Notes under the pieces: model-generated
Database searches by the model: none
The model's input: the letters and a program-made list of their open reading frames with translations, nothing else
What the model was told of the DNA's origin: nothing
Made by a program: the position numbers and the translations under genes
Part shown: one piece after another, positions 24,076 to 31,803 of the stretch
How positions within the stretch are numbered: position 1 is the first letter of the stretch
How the letters are laid out: every line of letters starts with the position of its first letter
NCBI GenBank assembly: GCA_012800665.1
Contig: JAAZIW010000037.1
Coordinates: 1-31,803 of the forward strand
Direction: 5' to 3'
DNA: 31,803 nt
DNA from: Rikenellaceae bacterium
GTDB lineage: Bacteria > Bacteroidota > Bacteroidia > Bacteroidales > UBA932

Positions 24076-25485
24076 ATGATGACAAAGCGATTTTTAAGCC
24101 TTGCAGCGGCCTTTCTGCTGCCTTTTGCAGTTTACGCACAATCTTCCGGAGAGAGGAAGAGTCTCCGTCCGGAAGTTAGAGACCGCCTGTTCATCTCCAC
24201 GGCAGTGGAAAACAAAATAGAAGAGGTTTCGGCAAAAATTTCCGACCCCAAATTAAGATGGATGTTCCAAAACTGCTTCCCCAATACATTGGACACTACC
24301 GTCCATTACAGCGACAGTACCGGCACTCCGCGCACTTTCGTATATACCGGGGACATTCATGCCATGTGGCTTAGGGACTCGGGGGCGCAAGTGTTCCCCT
24401 ATGTATCTCTCTGCGCCCAAGATACTGAGCTGGCAAAACTCATTGCAGGAACGATTAATTGTCAATTTTCCCTTATCTGCAAAGACCCATACGCCAATGC
24501 CTTCAACGACGGCCCCATCGGCAGCGAATGGAAAAACGACTACACGGGCTCCCCTATCTCGCCATGGGTGCACGAGCGCAAATGGGAATTGGATTCACCC
24601 TGCTATCCCATACGTCTTGCCTATGCTTATTGGAAGGCCACTGATGATACTTCTGTTTTCGGCGAAGACTGGCTTAATGCCATAGAGTTGATTTTACAGA
24701 CATTTACCGAGCAGCAGCGTAAAAATGGTAACGGACCGTACAGGTTCCTGCGCAAAACCGACCGACAGCTGGACACAAAGGCACGCGAAGGTTTCGGACA
24801 TCCCGTAAAGCCCGTGGGACTTGTTTGCTCTTCCTTCAGGCCTTCCGACGATGCCACTCAATTCGAATTCCTCGTGCCTTCCAACTTTTTTGCGGCCGAT
24901 GTTCTGAGAAAAGCCGCAGAGATTCTGCTTAACGTTAACGAAGAAGCGGAACTTGCCGAGCGTTGCATCTCTTTGGCTGATGAAATATCCTCTGCACTGA
25001 AACAATATGCCATAGTGGAGCATCCCGTTTTCGGGCAAATCTATGCCTATGAAGTGGACGGCTTCGGCAACTGCTACCTGATGGACGATGCGAATGTGCC
25101 CTCATTGCTCTCTCTTGGCTATCTTATCCCCTCTATGTCCTCCGACCCCATCTACCGGAACACACGCCGCTTTGTCTGGAGTTCCTGCAATCCCTATTTC
25201 TGCAAAGGCTTTGCAGGCGAAGGCATAGGAAGTCCGCATAATTGGACAAATGTAATATGGCCGATGAGCATAATAATGAAGGCGTTTACTGCCGAGGATG
25301 ATGCCGAAATCGCCGCTTGCCTCAAGCAGCTGCGCGATACCGATGCCGGTACAGGATTCATGCACGAATGCTTTGACTGCAACGACTCCGGCCGTTACAC
25401 CCGCCCATGGTTTGCATGGGCAAATACGCTTTTCGGCGAACTTATAGTCCGCCTTGCTGATTCAGGAAAAGAGTATTTGCTGTAA
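24076..25485 (+). CDS. GH125 exo-alpha-1,6-mannosidase (469 aa)
   Basis: GH125 (formerly DUF1237) inverting exo-alpha-1,6-mannosidase, used by gut Bacteroidales and Firmicutes on N-glycan or yeast mannan cores. The signal peptide (about 1-21, ending VYAQ) predicts periplasmic location. Family motifs are clear: TGDIHAMWLRDSGAQ (about 91-105), VHERKWELDSPCYP (about 165-178), FRPSDDA (about 254-260, holding the catalytic acid Asp) and the C-terminal GFMHECF, whose Glu is the expected base. Length is normal. Two start codons stand in tandem (ATGATG); either fits the signal peptide. It is the only confident plus-strand protein gene in the window, divergent from the dehydrogenase (38-base gap) and convergent with the decarboxylase-like gene (3-base gap). 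Confidence 0.93.
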   Translation: MMTKRFLSLAAAFLLPFAVYAQSSGERKSLRPEVRDRLFISTAVENKIEEVSAKISDPKLRWMFQNCFPNTLDTTVHYSDSTGTPRTFVYTGDIHAMWLRDSGAQVFPYVSLCAQDTELAKLIAGTINCQFSLICKDPYANAFNDGPIGSEWKNDYTGSPISPWVHERKWELDSPCYPIRLAYAYWKATDDTSVFGEDWLNAIELILQTFTEQQRKNGNGPYRFLRKTDRQLDTKAREGFGHPVKPVGLVCSSFRPSDDATQFEFLVPSNFFAADVLRKAAEILLNVNEEAELAERCISLADEISSALKQYAIVEHPVFGQIYAYEVDGFGNCYLMDDANVPSLLSLGYLIPSMSSDPIYRNTRRFVWSSCNPYFCKGFAGEGIGSPHNWTNVIWPMSIIMKAFTAEDDAEIAACLKQLRDTDAGTGFMHECFDCNDSGRYTRPWFAWANTLFGELIVRLADSGKEYLL

Positions 25486-25488
25486 AAG

Positions 25489-26652
25489 TTACTTTTTCAG
25501 CTCTCCGAGTTTTTCTCCGAAGAAGATGTGCTTCTTGGTGCTTGCTTTCAGTTTGAACTTTACACCCTTTTGAAAAACTATTACGAAATCGGAGCCGCCG
25601 AACAGGAAATAACCGAGCTCCTGCCCTTTTTGCACATCAGAGCCTACTTCAATCCCTTCAACGAAATTTACCGAGCAGATTTGTGACATTCCTATGGGAA
25701 GCAAGGCCACTTTGCCGAATTTCTCGTTTTCTATTATCACACAGGCGCGGGTTTCTATGCTCTCCCAATTGGGATTGCGGCTTTCCAACCAGTAGCGCCC
25801 CGCCTCCGGATTCCAACGATAAACGCCGCCTCCGGCATCTGAACCTTCTATCTTGTTCATTTCCAAGATTTTACCGGATATAGGAAAATGATAGCGGTGA
25901 TAATCGTTTACGTCCAAAAAAACATGGGTAAGAGTGCCGCCGTTAAACTCATGGCGGTATTTGCTGTCCGGACCGAGAAGATTGGGAACACTATCGAACT
26001 CACGGCTTTTAAGAAGCACCTTGCTTTTAATGAATCCCTCTTTATCTATCTCCCACTTACCCTGCGGATAACCATCCGCCGGTGAAATCAGTACGGAATT
26101 ATCTGATGGAGCGGTAATAGGCCTTTGAGAAGCATCGCCAAGTTTGCGGGAGAAAAAGTCGTTGTAGCTTTTCCAATTATCTGATGACTCATACCAGCCC
26201 TTGATAACTCCGAACTCGGGGTCTGAATAAAAATCTTCGGCATATTCGCTCTTCCACGATTCGGGAGTTGACAGGAATTCGCCCCAAGCCTTGCAATAAT
26301 TTTTAATCCAGGATGCAAAAGGCTCGTGATATTGAAGAGAGGGATAATAGTAACCTTTATCCTCAAGCTCTTCAAGAGGCTGGTCTACAAGGAAATATAA
26401 ATAGTTTACGCCCTGATCCATATGGTCGTAGAGCGAAGAACCTTCGGGTAAACGTAAGATGAAACGCGGCAGGGTGGTAAGACTCCATTCAATGAAATCG
26501 TAAAACTCCTCCAGACTCTGTGCAGGATTAGTGTCTTTGTCGGGATTTGTTGACCTGGCTTTGGCGATAGACTTAACGAGCAAGTCTTTCAATTCTGCAC
26601 CGGAGTTGACTAAATCAATCAACTCACAGGTAGTAGAGGAATACTTTTTCAC
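25489..26652 (-). CDS. Soluble phosphatidylserine decarboxylase-like pyruvoyl enzyme (387 aa)
   Basis: Related to phosphatidylserine decarboxylases (PSD), self-cleaving pyruvoyl enzymes. An N-terminal helical region (about 1-170), like the PSD-associated domain of larger family members, precedes the PSD core: Asp193 in SPADG, His in VNDYHRYHFP (about 248-257) and the self-cleavage site FGGSD (351-355, Ser354 becoming the pyruvoyl group). No signal peptide or membrane helix is seen, so it is cytoplasmic and soluble, unlike standard Psd. This layout is shared with PSD-like amino-acid decarboxylases such as fungal PsiD, so the substrate may not be a lipid. The start is GTG at 26652; no nearby ATG would keep the domain. 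There is no phosphatidylserine synthase nearby. Confidence 0.82.
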   Translation of the reverse strand: MKKYSSTTCELIDLVNSGAELKDLLVKSIAKARSTNPDKDTNPAQSLEEFYDFIEWSLTTLPRFILRLPEGSSLYDHMDQGVNYLYFLVDQPLEELEDKGYYYPSLQYHEPFASWIKNYCKAWGEFLSTPESWKSEYAEDFYSDPEFGVIKGWYESSDNWKSYNDFFSRKLGDASQRPITAPSDNSVLISPADGYPQGKWEIDKEGFIKSKVLLKSREFDSVPNLLGPDSKYRHEFNGGTLTHVFLDVNDYHRYHFPISGKILEMNKIEGSDAGGGVYRWNPEAGRYWLESRNPNWESIETRACVIIENEKFGKVALLPIGMSQICSVNFVEGIEVGSDVQKGQELGYFLFGGSDFVIVFQKGVKFKLKASTKKHIFFGEKLGELKK

Positions 26653-26683
26653 GTAGCATAAAAATATAGCTGTTAATTTTTTG

Positions 26684-26691
26684 CAAATGTA
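26684..26691 (-). promoter_or_regulatory. -7 element upstream of the decarboxylase-like gene
   Basis: The minus strand reads TACATTTG, matching TAnnTTTG, 31 bases before the GTG start, giving a leader of about 25 bases. The surrounding DNA is AT-rich and no TTTG is found at 19-21 bases upstream. The gene needs its own promoter because the upstream operon ends in a terminator. Confidence 0.45.
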
Positions 26692-26780
26692 TTACAAAAT
26701 TTTCTATAATTATTCTCTTTGCAAGCATTTTTTTTAAAATATTTTCAGCTGCGGTATGAACGCCCTCTTTAGCAGGCCAT

Positions 26781-26825
26781 AAAAAACTCCCGTCGGCCTA
26801 TTTTTAAAGCTTCAGCGGACGGGAG
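26781..26825 (-). terminator. Intrinsic terminator of the GH5-GH26-symporter-GH130 operon
   Basis: Eight-base perfect arms, CTCCCGTC (26787-26794) and GACGGGAG (26818-26825), enclose a 23-base loop. On the minus strand the hairpin is followed directly by six T residues. It lies about 40 bases after the GH130 stop codon and separates this operon from the decarboxylase-like gene. Confidence 0.85.
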
Positions 26826-26862
26826 AAAATAAAAGCATCGAACTGATATTCAGTCTTTTACC

Positions 26863-27864
26863 TTACAGTATATTGGTTTTCTTTACAAAATCTACAATGT
26901 CTTGCACCTTACCGAAAGCAAGGGAGGTAACGGTGTCGGCGCAACCGTAATAAACAGCGATTCTGCCCGTTGGAGCATCGACGAGAGCCGCGCATGGGAA
27001 GGTCACATTAGGCACGTCTCCGGCGAGTTCGTAGATTTCGCGCGGATGAATGAGATATTCGCCTGAACGTGCCAACACTTTCCAGGGCTCTTCGAGGTCA
27101 AGAAGAGCAGCGCCGAAAGAATATACATAGCCGTTGCAGCTTAGCAGCACTCCGTGATAGATGAGCAGCCAGCCTTCCGATGTTTCGATAGGGATAGGAC
27201 CGGCGCCTATCTTCAAGCTTTGCCAGCCGCTTGTCTCAAATGCTGCGGGAGCCATAACGTGACGATGTTTGCCCCAATACACAAAATCGGGAGATTCGCT
27301 ATAGAAGATATCGCCGAAAGCGGTATGGCCGGTATCGGACGGACGAGAGAGCATGGCGAAGTTGCCTCCGATTTTGCGAGGGAACAGCACCCCGTTGCGA
27401 TTATACGGCAAAAAAGCGTTCTCTAACTGATGAAAGGTTTTAAAGTCGGTGGTCCAGGCTACCCCGATGGTGGGGCCATGGAAACCATTGCACCAGGTAA
27501 CATAGTATTTGCCATCTATAAAAACCACGCGCGGGTCGTATCCGTATACCCATGTGCCAACTTCGGGCGAAGGGGTGGTGGCAAAGCGTATGAGTTCTGG
27601 TTCAATCCTCCAATTTATGCCGTCATCTGAAAAACCGGCTCTTATACCCATGGTGCGTTTTTTATCATCACAGCGGAATACACCTGCAAAGCCTTTTCCA
27701 AATGGCACGACTGCAGAATTAAATATACTGTTGGAGTCGGGAAGAAGATCCCTGGGAATAATCGGATTTCCTGAATATCTCCACATAACTTCATTGCTAC
27801 CCTTAGGACGTTCTTCCCATGGGATATTCGGGAGCTCTGCTCCCAAGACAGTAAATTTGCTCAT
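26863..27864 (-). CDS. GH130 beta-mannoside phosphorylase (333 aa)
   Basis: Cytoplasmic GH130 phosphorylase that splits beta-1,4-mannosidic bonds with phosphate, giving mannose 1-phosphate. The five-bladed propeller fold is suggested by repeated beta segments. The motif GYDPRVV holds the expected catalytic Asp110, and RYSGNPIIPR and LFPRKIGG are other conserved parts. There is no signal peptide, matching an intracellular role. The length is nearer to mannooligosaccharide phosphorylases (GH130_2) than to the longer mannosylglucose phosphorylases (GH130_1), but the subfamily cannot be fixed by eye. It starts 3 bases after the symporter gene, so imported mannobiose or mannooligosaccharide is the likely substrate. 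Last gene of its operon. Confidence 0.9.
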   Translation of the reverse strand: MSKFTVLGAELPNIPWEERPKGSNEVMWRYSGNPIIPRDLLPDSNSIFNSAVVPFGKGFAGVFRCDDKKRTMGIRAGFSDDGINWRIEPELIRFATTPSPEVGTWVYGYDPRVVFIDGKYYVTWCNGFHGPTIGVAWTTDFKTFHQLENAFLPYNRNGVLFPRKIGGNFAMLSRPSDTGHTAFGDIFYSESPDFVYWGKHRHVMAPAAFETSGWQSLKIGAGPIPIETSEGWLLIYHGVLLSCNGYVYSFGAALLDLEEPWKVLARSGEYLIHPREIYELAGDVPNVTFPCAALVDAPTGRIAVYYGCADTVTSLAFGKVQDIVDFVKKTNIL

Positions 27865-27867
27865 AGA

Positions 27868-29283
27868 CTATTTATTTCGTTTTGTTTCCAATTCACTTTG
27901 TATGGTTTTCATGCGGGCTGTGTTTAAGGGATAAAAGATAAGGCACACAAGACCCAAAAGAGAGCCTACAGCCGGTACAATGCTCATAAGAGCCTTGATG
28001 GCCGTCAGGGTGCCGCCGGCCTGGGATGCCAATGCGGCATCGTAACCGGCCCATGCAAGCACCTGCATAAGCAAAAATGCCCCGAGCGCACCGCCGAACT
28101 TCTGCGCCATCGAAGATGATGAGAAGATAAGGCCCGTGGATGCTGTGCCGTGTTTCAATTCCGAGTAATCGGCAACATCGGCAAACATGCTCCAAAGCAT
28201 AGGAGAATTTATGCCTACGGCAACGCAGATGAGTATTTGGAGTACAATGAGCATCCAAAAGCCGAAATTATTCTGCGGCAGGAACCATATCAGCACCGAA
28301 AGCACAGTAATGGTAAGCAGCACCGATATAAAAGTAGCTTTCTTTCCTATTTTATCTGACACGGGAACAGCTAAAAGCACACCAAGCAGCTGAGCTATCT
28401 CTCCTATCATAAGATATACCGCACAACTAAGTATGGGGCTGACACCTAATATGTTAGCAAAGTAATAAGCAGCTGAGCCGCCGCGTATGGAGTTGAAAAG
28501 CAATATGCCCACTCCCCCTCCAAGCAACAGCCACCAGGGGCCGTTTCCAAACAGAGCCTTAAGATCAGACTTTATCGAATCCCCGCCCGAAGCCTTTTCA
28601 TCCTGCTGAACCCTCTCGCGCGTAAGCGCAAAGCATCCCAAAAATGACACAAAACAAATTGCCGCAATAATAGCCACCACAAAAAACCATGAAGCCGGAG
28701 AAGCGTCTCCCACACCTTTAATCAACTCGCCTGCCGCATTGGTCTTGCCTGAAATGCTCTTTTCGAAAATAGCGAAAATCCCCATTGTCAGGAAAGAGCC
28801 TATATAGGCAAAAAACATGCGGAAAGAGGAGAATACGCTTTTTTCGCGGGGGTCTGCGCTTACCACGCCAAGCATTGCACCGTAAGGTACATTAATGGCC
28901 GTATAAACGGTCATCATAAGTATATACATTACATAGGCGTAGATGTGTTTGGCCGTATAACCCCACTCAGGGGTGTAAAATGAAAACAAACCGATTATTG
29001 CAAACGGGAGCGCCATCCAAAGCAGATACGGGCGGTATTTTCCCCATTTGCTATTAGTGCGGTCTGCAATGATTCCCATAATGGGATCTGTAATGGCATC
29101 ATAGAGTTTAGTAACAAGCAGAAGAAGCGCCGCGTGCTGAGCCTTGAGTCCGAAAACATCAGAATAAAATATAGGAAGATAATAGGAGAAGATTTTCCAG
29201 AACATACTGGAAGCAAAGTCTCCTAAACCGTATCCTATTTTTTCACTCAGCCTCGGCTTGGGCGGAACAGCTGTTAAATTCAT
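27868..29283 (-). CDS. GPH family sugar:cation symporter (471 aa)
   Basis: Inner-membrane transporter of the glycoside-pentoside-hexuronide:cation symporter family (MFS superfamily). About twelve hydrophobic segments are visible. The family signature follows the second segment: DAITDP (about 62-67) and GIIADRTNSKWGKYRPY (about 70-86). It would carry disaccharides or short oligosaccharides from periplasm to cytoplasm with H+ or Na+. The gene lies 8 bases after GH26 and 3 bases before GH130. The order mannanase, symporter, phosphorylase mirrors known Bacteroides mannan clusters, so mannobiose-type sugars are the inferred cargo. Confidence 0.93.
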   Translation of the reverse strand: MNLTAVPPKPRLSEKIGYGLGDFASSMFWKIFSYYLPIFYSDVFGLKAQHAALLLLVTKLYDAITDPIMGIIADRTNSKWGKYRPYLLWMALPFAIIGLFSFYTPEWGYTAKHIYAYVMYILMMTVYTAINVPYGAMLGVVSADPREKSVFSSFRMFFAYIGSFLTMGIFAIFEKSISGKTNAAGELIKGVGDASPASWFFVVAIIAAICFVSFLGCFALTRERVQQDEKASGGDSIKSDLKALFGNGPWWLLLGGGVGILLFNSIRGGSAAYYFANILGVSPILSCAVYLMIGEIAQLLGVLLAVPVSDKIGKKATFISVLLTITVLSVLIWFLPQNNFGFWMLIVLQILICVAVGINSPMLWSMFADVADYSELKHGTASTGLIFSSSSMAQKFGGALGAFLLMQVLAWAGYDAALASQAGGTLTAIKALMSIVPAVGSLLGLVCLIFYPLNTARMKTIQSELETKRNK

Positions 29284-29291
29284 ATAAAAAA

Positions 29292-30347
29292 TTATTCGTC
29301 AAGCATTTGTACTCGTCCCGAAGCTATAAACGAGCGGAAATCTTCGGAATCGTGGCTATCCTTGAAAGGAGCATAATAATGCTCAGGCCTCTCCCATGCA
29401 TTGCGCCAAACCAGCACATAACAGGGATTGTAGCCCTCAAGAGCTTTCAAAAGAGTGCCTGTCCACCACTGCAGGTCGGGAACGCCCTCCAAGCCGGTCT
29501 CTGCCACACAGTAAAGTTTTCCGCGTTCCTTAGCTATCTTCGACACCATTTCTAACGCCGACTGCATTAATTCTATATACTTCTCAACAGAATCAGGATT
29601 GAATCCGGACTGGTAAAGGTCGAAGCCCACTATATCCACCATATCATCACCCGCATAAAACTTCATATATTCTTCTTCTCCGCATTTGCCGGTAGGAGAA
29701 AAAGCCCAAATCAAATTATCCACCTCTTTAAAAGCCTCATAAGTAAGAGCCCATAAAGCCCTGAACTGCTCAGGGTTGCAGTAGGGACTTCCCCACCAGA
29801 ACCAATCCGCAGTATTCTCGTGCCAAGGGCGAAAAATAATGGGTATGCCTTCCATGCTCTTCAAAAACTCCACCCCTCTGCCAAGCCACTCCATAAATTT
29901 TTGGTGATTTTCTCCCCCTTCCAACACGCTTTCCACAACTCTATTAGACGAAACATCCCATGTAGTACCTTCTGTGAGGGGATTACGCATATGCCAGCTG
30001 ATTGTTACAAGCCCTCCGCGCTCAATATGCTTTTTAGCGGCACGGCGCATGAATTCGAAAGATACAGAATCCAAATTGGCGCTGTCCCCGAGTTCTATTC
30101 CTCCGAGGTCGAAGCCGGCAATGGCAGGAAAACTCCCGCAGGCATCTTTAACATCGCTGCGGTTAACAGGATCGTTTAAAACATCTTTTACTGTCCAATA
30201 CTTGCCATAAGAAAGTCCGTCCTGATGAGCGAAGAGGAACTTTCCTTTTCGAGATGCTTCCGATAGTGTTTTCATGACATTTTGTCGAGGGCTGCTGCAG
30301 GCAATGGATGCAGCAATGGCTAAAAAGATTAAGTTTTTAATTTTCAT
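29292..30347 (-). CDS. GH26 beta-mannanase lipoprotein (351 aa)
   Basis: GH26 retaining endo- or exo-beta-1,4-mannanase. The lipoprotein signal ends in SIAC (Cys17). The single (beta/alpha)8 catalytic domain shows acid/base Glu177 in FRPWHENTADWFWWG and nucleophile Glu283 in CVAETGLEG, with the conserved GGLVTISWHMRNP before them. Length is that of a one-domain GH26 without binding modules. The open frame extends 11 codons upstream over the GH5 stop, but the ATG at 30347 starts the signal peptide and leaves a 4-base gap, so it is preferred. It cuts mannan to short oligosaccharides at the envelope for the downstream symporter and GH130. A mannobiose-producing exo mode is possible but not visible in the sequence. 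Confidence 0.93.
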   Translation of the reverse strand: MKIKNLIFLAIAASIACSSPRQNVMKTLSEASRKGKFLFAHQDGLSYGKYWTVKDVLNDPVNRSDVKDACGSFPAIAGFDLGGIELGDSANLDSVSFEFMRRAAKKHIERGGLVTISWHMRNPLTEGTTWDVSSNRVVESVLEGGENHQKFMEWLGRGVEFLKSMEGIPIIFRPWHENTADWFWWGSPYCNPEQFRALWALTYEAFKEVDNLIWAFSPTGKCGEEEYMKFYAGDDMVDIVGFDLYQSGFNPDSVEKYIELMQSALEMVSKIAKERGKLYCVAETGLEGVPDLQWWTGTLLKALEGYNPCYVLVWRNAWERPEHYYAPFKDSHDSEDFRSFIASGRVQMLDE

Positions 30348-30351
30348 ATAT

Positions 30352-31803
30352 CTAAGGCGCAGAATTATAAATGGATTCAAGTGTATAAGTAGGATTGGAG
30401 ATATTTACAGCCTTGTTCATGCGCGACAATGTTTCGGCGCTCGAGAATGTGGAGCCATCGGCCGCTTTATAGCTGACATACTCCCCTGTGCCATGATCCA
30501 CGAAACCGTGGGTTTCGTTACCGAAGCCGGCTATACCGTTATCCCAGAGGAAAGGAGCTATGCCATATTCTTTGGCGGTTTTCCAGGTAAATTCCAAATA
30601 ATACTGCTGGAAAGCCCGCTCGATGGCATTGCCTCTGTTCACGCAGCCTGTTTCGCCGGCATAAAGCGGAATATTATTGTCTATAAACTTGGTTTTGAGT
30701 TTATAATAAAGTATTACAAAGTCGCGCTCATCGGTTTGCGAACCGCTTGTGTGACCCCATTTGCTGCGTCCGTACGGGGTGTCCTGCGGCGCAAGGCAAT
30801 AATGATAAGGGTCGTAACAATGGAAGCTTACTGCAAGCCTGCCCGCTACCTTGTCTTTTGGAAGAACCAAATATTTAAGGGCATAATTGGGATTGGAGGA
30901 ATAACAGGGAATCCCAAGCCAGCGCGTTGCATTATTGCCGCCGCTTTCCCTTACCGTATCCACAAAGAGCTGGAGAATTTCATTCAAGAGATTATGATAC
31001 CTTATATCGTCGCTTGCCCAATTATCTCCTGCGTGGGGCTCATTGAAGGCCTCTAAAATAAGGTAATCGCCCTCATTCTTAAAGCGCTCTGCAATTTGCT
31101 TCCAAAGGGCAGTATATTGGGCTTTCATGGCGTTCTTGAAATCTTCGCCCGCCACTGCTTTCAGCAAACTGAACCATCCCCCTTTCGAGGAATCATCGTG
31201 ATGCATATTGAGAATTACAAAAAGCCCCGCCTTGCGCGCATAGCCCACTACTTCATAAACTCTCTCCATCCATGCCTTATCTACCTTATAATCAGGAGCT
31301 TCGCCCATATGCTTCTGCCAAGTCACAGGTATGCGCACCGACTTAAAGCCATAGCTTTTCAGCTTATCGAAAGTGGCTTGTGTGGCTTTCGGATTACCCC
31401 AGCTGGTTTCGCTGTCAAGTCCGCTTCCACCTGTGGCATCAAACTGATTGCCAAGATTCCACCCCATTCCCAACATACGTGCAAAAGCCACGGCTTCGTT
31501 GTCAGGAAGCTTGACTTCGGCAAGGAAATCAAAATCCGGAGGTATGACATCGGGGTCTTTTACGGTTTTAAAAGTATATACTATCTGCGCAGCTCCTTCC
31601 TGATTCTTCTTAAAACCTTTCACTACTCCTGCGGGAATGGTAAGGGTATAGGAGCCCTCCTCGGACAAAGCGGAAAGTTCCACCGTAACCTCCTCCCCAT
31701 ATGCAAAGAGTTTGTCTATAGAAGCCTCAGGGTTTAAGCTGAGAAGGGAGATGGAAGAAGAACTCGTCTTTACATTCTGGTCGAAGCTGAACTTAATGCT
31801 AAG
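30352..31803 (-). CDS. GH5 endo-glycanase (probably subfamily 4) with N-terminal Ig-like domain, partial
   Basis: The 5' end lies beyond the right edge; the frame stays open to 31803, giving 483 visible residues. The first 85 or so form an Ig-like beta domain (YTLTIPAGVVKGF). The GH5 barrel begins at MGWNLGNQFDA and contains ETSWGNP, SVRIPVTW, acid/base Glu in EAFNEPHAG (codon 31039-31041) and nucleophile Glu in YAGETGC (codon 30652-30654). The WNLGN and SWGNP pattern suits GH5_4, a group with endoglucanases, xyloglucanases, lichenases and some mannan-active enzymes. With GH26 and GH130 in the operon, glucomannan is a reasonable substrate, but the subfamily alone does not settle it. A signal peptide should be encoded outside the window. 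Confidence 0.88.
   Translation of the reverse strand, partial: LSIKFSFDQNVKTSSSSISLLSLNPEASIDKLFAYGEEVTVELSALSEEGSYTLTIPAGVVKGFKKNQEGAAQIVYTFKTVKDPDVIPPDFDFLAEVKLPDNEAVAFARMLGMGWNLGNQFDATGGSGLDSETSWGNPKATQATFDKLKSYGFKSVRIPVTWQKHMGEAPDYKVDKAWMERVYEVVGYARKAGLFVILNMHHDDSSKGGWFSLLKAVAGEDFKNAMKAQYTALWKQIAERFKNEGDYLILEAFNEPHAGDNWASDDIRYHNLLNEILQLFVDTVRESGGNNATRWLGIPCYSSNPNYALKYLVLPKDKVAGRLAVSFHCYDPYHYCLAPQDTPYGRSKWGHTSGSQTDERDFVILYYKLKTKFIDNNIPLYAGETGCVNRGNAIERAFQQYYLEFTWKTAKEYGIAPFLWDNGIAGFGNETHGFVDHGTGEYVSYKAADGSTFSSAETLSRMNKAVNISNPTYTLESIYNSAP

Noticed and set aside
30274..31056. 260-codon plus-strand open frame opposite GH26 and GH5
   Set aside because: It is antisense to conserved catalytic domains and its translation resembles no family; a shadow frame.
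1..31803. Mobile elements, CRISPR arrays, tRNA or rRNA genes
   Set aside because: I saw no transposase, integrase, regularly spaced repeats or recognisable stable RNA gene anywhere in the window.

Overview
The window looks like chromosome of a gut-type Bacteroidales bacterium. The signs are a SusC/SusD pair, SusE/SusF-type surface lipoproteins, a SusR-like regulator, many lipoprotein signal peptides, dense glycoside hydrolase (GH) clusters, and promoters of the Bacteroides TAnnTTTG type. The species cannot be named from the sequence alone.

Region A (1 to about 16.6 kb, all minus strand) is one polysaccharide utilization locus (PUL) that reads as a single operon. In transcription order it holds GH31, GH97 (SusB-like), a membrane-anchored SusR-like regulator, SusC, SusD, a SusE-like protein, GH66 (dextranase family), a CotH-type secreted kinase-like lipoprotein and a second SusE/F-like protein. 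Gaps run from overlaps of a few bases to about 30 bases, so transcription from upstream of GH31 probably covers the whole set and may continue past the left edge. The content points to alpha-1,6-glucan (dextran-like) or mixed alpha-glucan use: GH66 would cut the polymer at the surface, SusC/D/E/F would bind and import it, and GH31 and GH97 would finish the oligosaccharides in the periplasm.

Region B (16.57 to 17.62 kb) holds an AT-rich control region with two inverted repeats, a small FMN-binding lipoprotein gene, and a plus-strand promoter plus strong terminator about 110 bases apart with no credible ORF between them, i.e. a candidate small RNA.

Region C (17.62 to 24.04 kb, minus strand) is a three-gene set: iron-type alcohol dehydrogenase, a second GH97 coupled to it by an ATGA overlap, and a GH2 beta-galactosidase-like gene broken by one extra base in a five-base homopolymer. 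GH125 (alpha-1,6-mannosidase family, plus strand) starts 38 bases away, divergently. A soluble phosphatidylserine-decarboxylase-like gene converges on it with three bases between the stop codons.

Region D (26.8 to 31.8 kb, minus strand) is a second glycan operon: GH5 (cut by the right edge), GH26 beta-mannanase, a GPH-type sugar symporter and GH130 phosphorylase, closed by an intrinsic terminator. This is the familiar layout for beta-mannan or glucomannan: extracellular cutting, inner-membrane uptake and cytoplasmic phosphorolysis. Region A is visibly richer in A+T than regions C and D, so the two halves may have different histories.
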